Positions 60,122 to 64,000 of a stretch of DNA of 64,000 nt are shown here, one piece after another. The DNA is from Sulfitobacter sp. W027 (lineage in GTDB: Bacteria > Pseudomonadota > Alphaproteobacteria > Rhodobacterales > Rhodobacteraceae): NCBI RefSeq assembly GCF_025143985.1, contig NZ_CP083567.1, positions 186,001 through 250,000 of the forward strand, read 5' to 3'. A program made the position numbers and the translations under genes. Every line of letters starts with the position of its first letter. The stretch's first letter is position 1. A model generated the notes under the pieces. It did no database searches and was not told where the DNA came from. It worked only from the letters and a program-made list of their open reading frames with translations.

Positions 60122-61120
60122 GTGACCCGCCAGCTAAGTGTCTTTATCAACGGTTTTGGTCGCATCGGCAGGACTTTGCTGCGCCAGATTTTACAAAATG
60201 AGAGCCAGACCGCCGTCAAAGTCGTTGGCATCAACGATATCGCGCCACTCGAAACTTGCGCGTACCTGCTGCGCTACGACAGTGTTTTCGGCCCTTTGCC
60301 TCTCCCAGTAGAAACGGGGGATCGCCAGATGACAATTGGCGGTCGCCCCATCCCCTTTACCTGCGAACCGGACCTGCGCGCCTTGGATTTACGCGGTGTG
60401 GATGTTGTTTTGGAATGCACCGGGAAGGTCAGGGATAGAGATTTTGCAGAAGCAGGCATCGACGCTGGGGCGTCGAACATTCTAATCTCCGGCCCGTCCG
60501 AGGTCGCCGACAAGACGGTTGTCTTGGGCGCCAATGAACAAGAACTCGGCGATGCGCGGATCGTGTCAAATGCGTCTTGTACGACCAATGCGATCGCCCC
60601 CCTACTCCGCACGATTGATCTAGGGCTCGGAATTTCCAGAGCACATATCACGACCATTCATTGCTACACCGGGAGCCAACCGACTGTTGACCAACCCGGT
60701 GCCAGTCTTGAAAGAAGCCGTGCTGCCGCTGTCTCAATGGTTCCGACAACAACCAGCGCGCTTAATCAGATCTTTAACGTATTGCCTGAACTCCATGGCC
60801 GGCTCAGCGTCAGCGCCGTACGGGTCCCTTGCATTTCTGTCTCCGCAATCGACGCGACGCTCCAGATCTTGGAACAGCCCGACGGCTCATTTGTCGAGTT
60901 TCTGCGCGAAGCCTTTGCAGGCTCGACCCTCATTGGCCTGACAGAAGACCCCTGTGTTTCGACCGATTTTCGGAGCCGCCCTGAATCTCTGGTGATCGCC
61001 CTTCCCGAAACGCAATCAATCGAACAGCGCCAGCTTCGCGTCTTTGGATGGTACGACAACGAATGGGGCTTCTCGGCGCGCATGCTCGAAATGGCGGAAC
61101 GCCTCGCAGCGAGACGGTGA
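60122..61120 (+). CDS. Type I glyceraldehyde-3-phosphate dehydrogenase paralogue
   Basis: A 332-residue GAPDH-type enzyme. NAD-binding INGFGRIGR (11-17), catalytic C153 in SNASCTTNAI and H180 in TTIHCYTG, all intact. The overall sequence is diverged from house-keeping Gap (NDIAPLETCAYLLRYDSVFGP) and it is placed in an unusual context after the urea channel. GTG start at 60122 with GGAG at 7 nt. Substrate could be glyceraldehyde-3-P, erythrose-4-P or another phosphorylated aldehyde. A strong terminator follows. Confidence 0.82.
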   Translation: MTRQLSVFINGFGRIGRTLLRQILQNESQTAVKVVGINDIAPLETCAYLLRYDSVFGPLPLPVETGDRQMTIGGRPIPFTCEPDLRALDLRGVDVVLECTGKVRDRDFAEAGIDAGASNILISGPSEVADKTVVLGANEQELGDARIVSNASCTTNAIAPLLRTIDLGLGISRAHITTIHCYTGSQPTVDQPGASLERSRAAAVSMVPTTTSALNQIFNVLPELHGRLSVSAVRVPCISVSAIDATLQILEQPDGSFVEFLREAFAGSTLIGLTEDPCVSTDFRSRPESLVIALPETQSIEQRQLRVFGWYDNEWGFSARMLEMAERLAARR

Positions 61121-61170
61121 TCTTGTGAGACTGAAACGGGACCTCAAAGCTTAGGGACCCGCTAAAAGAA

Positions 61171-61198
61171 AATGCGACGCTTAGATTTGCGTCGCATT
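61171..61198. terminator. Bidirectional terminator
   Basis: AATGCGACGC (61171-61180), loop TTAGATTT, GCGTCGCATT (61189-61198): a perfect 10-bp stem between the convergent GAPDH-type and permease genes, with AAAAGAA before and a short T-run after. Confidence 0.82.
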
Positions 61199-61242
61199 CC
61201 ATTTGCTCAATCCGCGATGATTTCTTCACCGCGAAAGCGCCA

Positions 61243-62667
61243 TCAGACGCGGTCACTCTGCGCGAGTGATCCGCTCCCCTGTCCTGCCATACCGCCAGAA
61301 ACCTCGTCGGTGGCTTCACCGGAAAGCTCCTCGGGCAGTACCAGATTAAGAACGATGGCGATGAGGGCCGCAGGCAGGATGCCCGAAGTCCCTAGGACTT
61401 TCAGCGTGCCCGGCAGATACTGAAGCGCATCCGGCTCAAGCTGCAGGCCCAGACCAAGCGACAGGGCGATGGCAAAAATGACCATGTTGCGACGGTTCCA
61501 GTTCACATCGGACAGCATCGAGATACCAGCCGCGACCACCATGCCAAACATCACGATGACACCACCGCCGAGCACCTCGATCGGGATCGAAGAGATCACC
61601 GCACCGATTTTGGGAACAAGTCCGCATATGATCAGAAAAATCGCCCCGATTGTAACGACCATTCGGCTCATCACACCCGTCATGGCGATGAGACCTACGT
61701 TTTGACTGAACGACGTATTGGGCAGCGCGCCGAACATGCCTGAGATGGCCGTGCCAATCCCATCGGCATAGGTCGCCCCTTGGATTTCGCTGTCGCTCGC
61801 CTCCCGACCCGCGCCGCCTTTTGTGATCCCGGAAACATCGCCGACAGTTTCGATGGCAGATACGAAGGACATGGCACAAAAGCCGATGATCGCGGCGACC
61901 GAAAATTCGATGCCAAAGTGAAACGGGTTCGGCAGAGCAAAACTTGCCGCTCGACCTACGGAGCCAAGGTTGACCTGACCAAGCGCGAAGGCGACCACAT
62001 AACCAACCAAAAGACCGATCAGAACGGCCGACACAGAAAGCATGCCGCGTGTGAAGAACTTCAGGCCGAGGGTCACCAAAATCACGGTACCTGCCATGAA
62101 CCAGTTGAGCCCAGAGCCGTATTCTTCGGTGCCGATTGCGGGCACACCCCCTGCCGCATATTGAACACCGACCTTGACCAGAGCCAGACCAATCATGGTC
62201 ACGACCAAGCCGGTGACCAGCGGCGGCAGCGCAAAACGAAGTTTACCGATGAAGAGCCCTAGAAAGGCGTGGAACAGGCCGCCGACGACGATACCCCCCA
62301 TCAGGACCGCAATTGCGTCCACGCCCTTCCCGGCGACAAGCGGGATCATGATTGGAATGAATGCAAAAGATGTCCCCTGCACGATGGGCAAGCGCGCGCC
62401 GATTGGACCTACTCCGACCGACTGGAACAGCGTCGCGACGCCTGCGAAGAACATAGACATCTGAATCATGTAGATCATTTGCGGAAAGTCAGGGCTGTTA
62501 GAGCCAAAGCCGAAACCCGCAGCGCCGCAGACGATGATCGCTGGTGTAACGTTCGATACGAACATCGCCAGTACGTGCTGAATTCCAAGTGGTACCGCTT
62601 TTGTTAACGGCGGGGTATAATTTGGATCGCGGAGTTGGTCCGGCGTTCCGATGGATGCATCAGACAT
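61243..62667 (-). CDS. NCS2-family purine (xanthine/urate) permease
   Basis: A 474-residue nucleobase:cation symporter-2 with about 14 helices. The family motif appears as NTSFSQNVGLIAMTGV (Q-N-x-G), with the TM1 histidine region IQHVLAMFVSNV and TM8 E in AIETVGDVSG. UacT/UapA/XanQ-type members take up urate or xanthine with H+ or Na+. Its placement beside allA and the allantoinase fusion supports purine uptake. Transcribed in the same direction as those genes, likely one operon with the upstream members. Confidence 0.87.
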   Translation of the reverse strand: MSDASIGTPDQLRDPNYTPPLTKAVPLGIQHVLAMFVSNVTPAIIVCGAAGFGFGSNSPDFPQMIYMIQMSMFFAGVATLFQSVGVGPIGARLPIVQGTSFAFIPIMIPLVAGKGVDAIAVLMGGIVVGGLFHAFLGLFIGKLRFALPPLVTGLVVTMIGLALVKVGVQYAAGGVPAIGTEEYGSGLNWFMAGTVILVTLGLKFFTRGMLSVSAVLIGLLVGYVVAFALGQVNLGSVGRAASFALPNPFHFGIEFSVAAIIGFCAMSFVSAIETVGDVSGITKGGAGREASDSEIQGATYADGIGTAISGMFGALPNTSFSQNVGLIAMTGVMSRMVVTIGAIFLIICGLVPKIGAVISSIPIEVLGGGVIVMFGMVVAAGISMLSDVNWNRRNMVIFAIALSLGLGLQLEPDALQYLPGTLKVLGTSGILPAALIAIVLNLVLPEELSGEATDEVSGGMAGQGSGSLAQSDRV

Positions 62668-62724
62668 TGTGATTGTCCCTCCCTATTGATGCGTGAGCCG
62701 GCTCCTTTTTTGCCGAGTTATTAA

Positions 62725-63207
62725 TTATCGCTCGATGATGAATGGCTCATCGAACCAATGTTCTTCCAGATTTGGTCCGTCGCTGACCCGATCGACAACC
62801 ATGAACAGGCCCGGATCGGCCAGCGGACACAGAACCCCGTGCCAGACGTTGCGCCCGATGTTCACCGCCTGCCCTGACCCGGCAATAAAAGCGCGGGGTG
62901 CAGCCGGGGCACCGTCCTTATCTTCAGCCAGCACGACGAGGTATTCGCCTTCCTGCATTGGCACGAAAGCTTGGCTTCCCAGCGGATGCCGCTCCATCAT
63001 TTCCATTTTAAAAGGCAGGGAGAACGATGTGGATTGAAAGACACTGACTCCTAGGCGACCATCAACGTCAAGGGTCGCACGATCATGAAAACGTCCGCAG
63101 CGCCCTTGGTTTATGAGCTTGTCGGGCGTGTCTGACGCCTCAATCAGCTCTGCAAGCCCTGCGATGGCATCGGAATTAATTTTGGTTGCCGTCAAAACGT
63201 TACTCAT
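62725..63207 (-). CDS. allA: Ureidoglycolate lyase
   Basis: A 160-residue ureidoglycolate lyase (AllA fold), which splits (S)-ureidoglycolate into glyoxylate and urea. Characteristic positions include MERHPLGSQAFVPM and RNVWHGVLCPL, with the conserved His and Gln. Its ATG overlaps the TGA of the allantoinase-decarboxylase fusion (4 bp), and the permease follows after 57 bp. Its product glyoxylate is the substrate of the bhc enzymes next door. Confidence 0.9.
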   Translation of the reverse strand: MSNVLTATKINSDAIAGLAELIEASDTPDKLINQGRCGRFHDRATLDVDGRLGVSVFQSTSFSLPFKMEMMERHPLGSQAFVPMQEGEYLVVLAEDKDGAPAAPRAFIAGSGQAVNIGRNVWHGVLCPLADPGLFMVVDRVSDGPNLEEHWFDEPFIIER

Positions 63208-64000
63208 GACGCAAACTTCTCAATGAGGCGCAGCTCTGCGATGCGTTCCACCTGTCGGCAGGCTTCGGAGAACTCGGTGTCGCGGTCATTGTTGATGCGG
63301 CGGTGAAATGCCTCAAGAATGCTCGATTTTGTGTTGTCCTTCACTGCGATGATGAAAGGAAAGCCGTGCCGTTCTACATATTCCGCATTGAGCTTCTGGA
63401 AGGTCTCCCGTTCTTCATCGGTCAATAAATCTAGCCCGGCGCCCTTTTGTTCAAGGGTACTCTCCTTAGTAAGGCGACCGGCAGCCGCCAGTTTTCCTGC
63501 CAAGTCGGGGTGAGCGGTTAGAACCCCCAAACGCTGTTCTTCGGAGGCGCTGCGGAATACCCGCGACAGTGCGTTGTGAATGCCAGCAGCATTGTCATGG
63601 GTCGCACCAAGCTCGAGATCGAATGCGCCCTCTGCGATCCAAGGGCTGTGTTCGAACATGCCACCAAACTCAGCGACAAAGGTTTCCCTGTCCATTTCAG
63701 ATGGCGCGGCCCCCTCGGCAGGCGGGTGCAGGCTTGCCCAGTGATCGGCGATCTGTTCCCGGGTGGCGAACCACACCCCGTCGTGTTTCGCGAAATGATC
63801 CAAGGCGCGTTTCAACGCCATTGCACGGCCCGGACGCCCGATGAGACGACAGTGCAAACCGATTGAGAGCATCTTGGGTTCGCCTTCGACCCCCTCGGCA
63901 TAGAGCATGTCGAAACTATCCTTGAGATAGCTCTCAAACTGATCGCCGTTCGTGTATCCCGCTTGAATCGCGAAACGCATGTCGTTGCAGTCCATCGTGT
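63204..64000 (-). CDS. Allantoinase (PuuE)-OHCU decarboxylase fusion, partial
   Basis: The last 264 codons of a longer gene; the frame is open at the right window edge. Residues to about 95 here are the end of a PuuE polysaccharide-deacetylase-type allantoinase (NDMRFAIQAGYTNGDQF, LSIGLHCRLIGRPGR). The remaining about 165 residues are an OHCU decarboxylase (UraD: GGMFEHSPWIAEGAF with the catalytic His region, HPDLAG, ERFPFI-like HGFPFIIAV). The fusion couples urate-derived 2-oxo-4-hydroxy-4-carboxy-5-ureidoimidazoline to allantoin to allantoate. First (upstream) gene of the operon seen here. The 5' part lies outside the window. Confidence 0.88.
   Translation of the reverse strand, partial: TMDCNDMRFAIQAGYTNGDQFESYLKDSFDMLYAEGVEGEPKMLSIGLHCRLIGRPGRAMALKRALDHFAKHDGVWFATREQIADHWASLHPPAEGAAPSEMDRETFVAEFGGMFEHSPWIAEGAFDLELGATHDNAAGIHNALSRVFRSASEEQRLGVLTAHPDLAGKLAAAGRLTKESTLEQKGAGLDLLTDEERETFQKLNAEYVERHGFPFIIAVKDNTKSSILEAFHRRINNDRDTEFSEACRQVERIAELRLIEKFAS

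Noticed and set aside
1..64000. tRNA, rRNA or CRISPR features
   Set aside because: None recognised on reading both strands; no T-arm-like GGTTCGAATCC or rRNA core sequence and no spaced direct repeats were noticed. A covariance-model scan would settle this.

Overview
The window looks like a piece of a Rhodobacterales (Roseobacter-group) alphaproteobacterial genome. The evidence is a complete beta-hydroxyaspartate cycle cluster, alphaproteobacterial extracytoplasmic stress-sigma (EcfG) promoter patterns, HWE-type histidine kinase architecture, and IS6/IS3 elements of the kind common in this group. Base composition is uneven: the blocks at about 10.7-13.6 kb and 15-24 kb are clearly GC-richer than 4-7 kb or 36-50 kb. 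Together with at least three IS elements and many gene relics, this points to a mosaic accessory region or a plasmid/chromid. No rRNA, tRNA or CRISPR array was recognised.

Layout. 0-4 kb: end of an IS3 element, then a trkH-kdpE-kdpD potassium operon. 4.5-7.2 kb: two Tad-type pseudopilin-like genes and a secreted acidic Gly-rich protein. 7.6-14.7 kb: a decayed IS6 transposase, a CsoR/RcnR-type metal repressor with its exporter and a near-perfect operator, two IS6 elements, and between them a GC-rich three-gene membrane operon. 14.7-18.9 kb: a membrane-bound GMC dehydrogenase (gluconate/sugar/alcohol type) with triheme cytochrome c. 19-24.2 kb: an alternative haem-copper oxidase cluster (CtaG, a subunit II without CuA cysteines, fused subunit I-III) behind a consensus EcfG promoter. 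24.2-42.8 kb: a stress and signalling block holding a CheB-CheR-PAS-HWE kinase, a BON protein gene with an in-frame stop, a Crp/Fnr regulator with an EcfG promoter, SDR enzymes, a CDF transporter paired with a solute-binding lipoprotein, a receiver without its phospho-aspartate, an intact histidine kinase, a dead one and a relic, and a PRC-barrel protein.

42.9-52.5 kb is a mobile-looking island. It holds an intact IS3 element, a GNAT acetyltransferase, an operon of unknown small protein, PD-(D/E)XK nuclease-like protein and soluble AAA+/M41 metalloprotease under a promoter whose spacer carries a palindrome, a divergent 58-residue ribbon-helix-helix gene, and a tyrosine-recombinase operon whose start codon lies in a perfect 15-bp inverted repeat. 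I rate this the best candidate for an undescribed system.

53.1-64 kb is a catabolic block. The bhcR-bhcABCD genes encode the beta-hydroxyaspartate cycle, which turns two glyoxylate into oxaloacetate. They are flanked by genes of purine/allantoin breakdown: ureidoglycine aminohydrolase, ureidoglycolate lyase, an allantoinase-OHCU decarboxylase fusion, a xanthine/urate-type permease and a urea/amide channel. Allantoin breakdown gives glyoxylate and urea, so the block reads as one route from purines to central carbon plus nitrogen.
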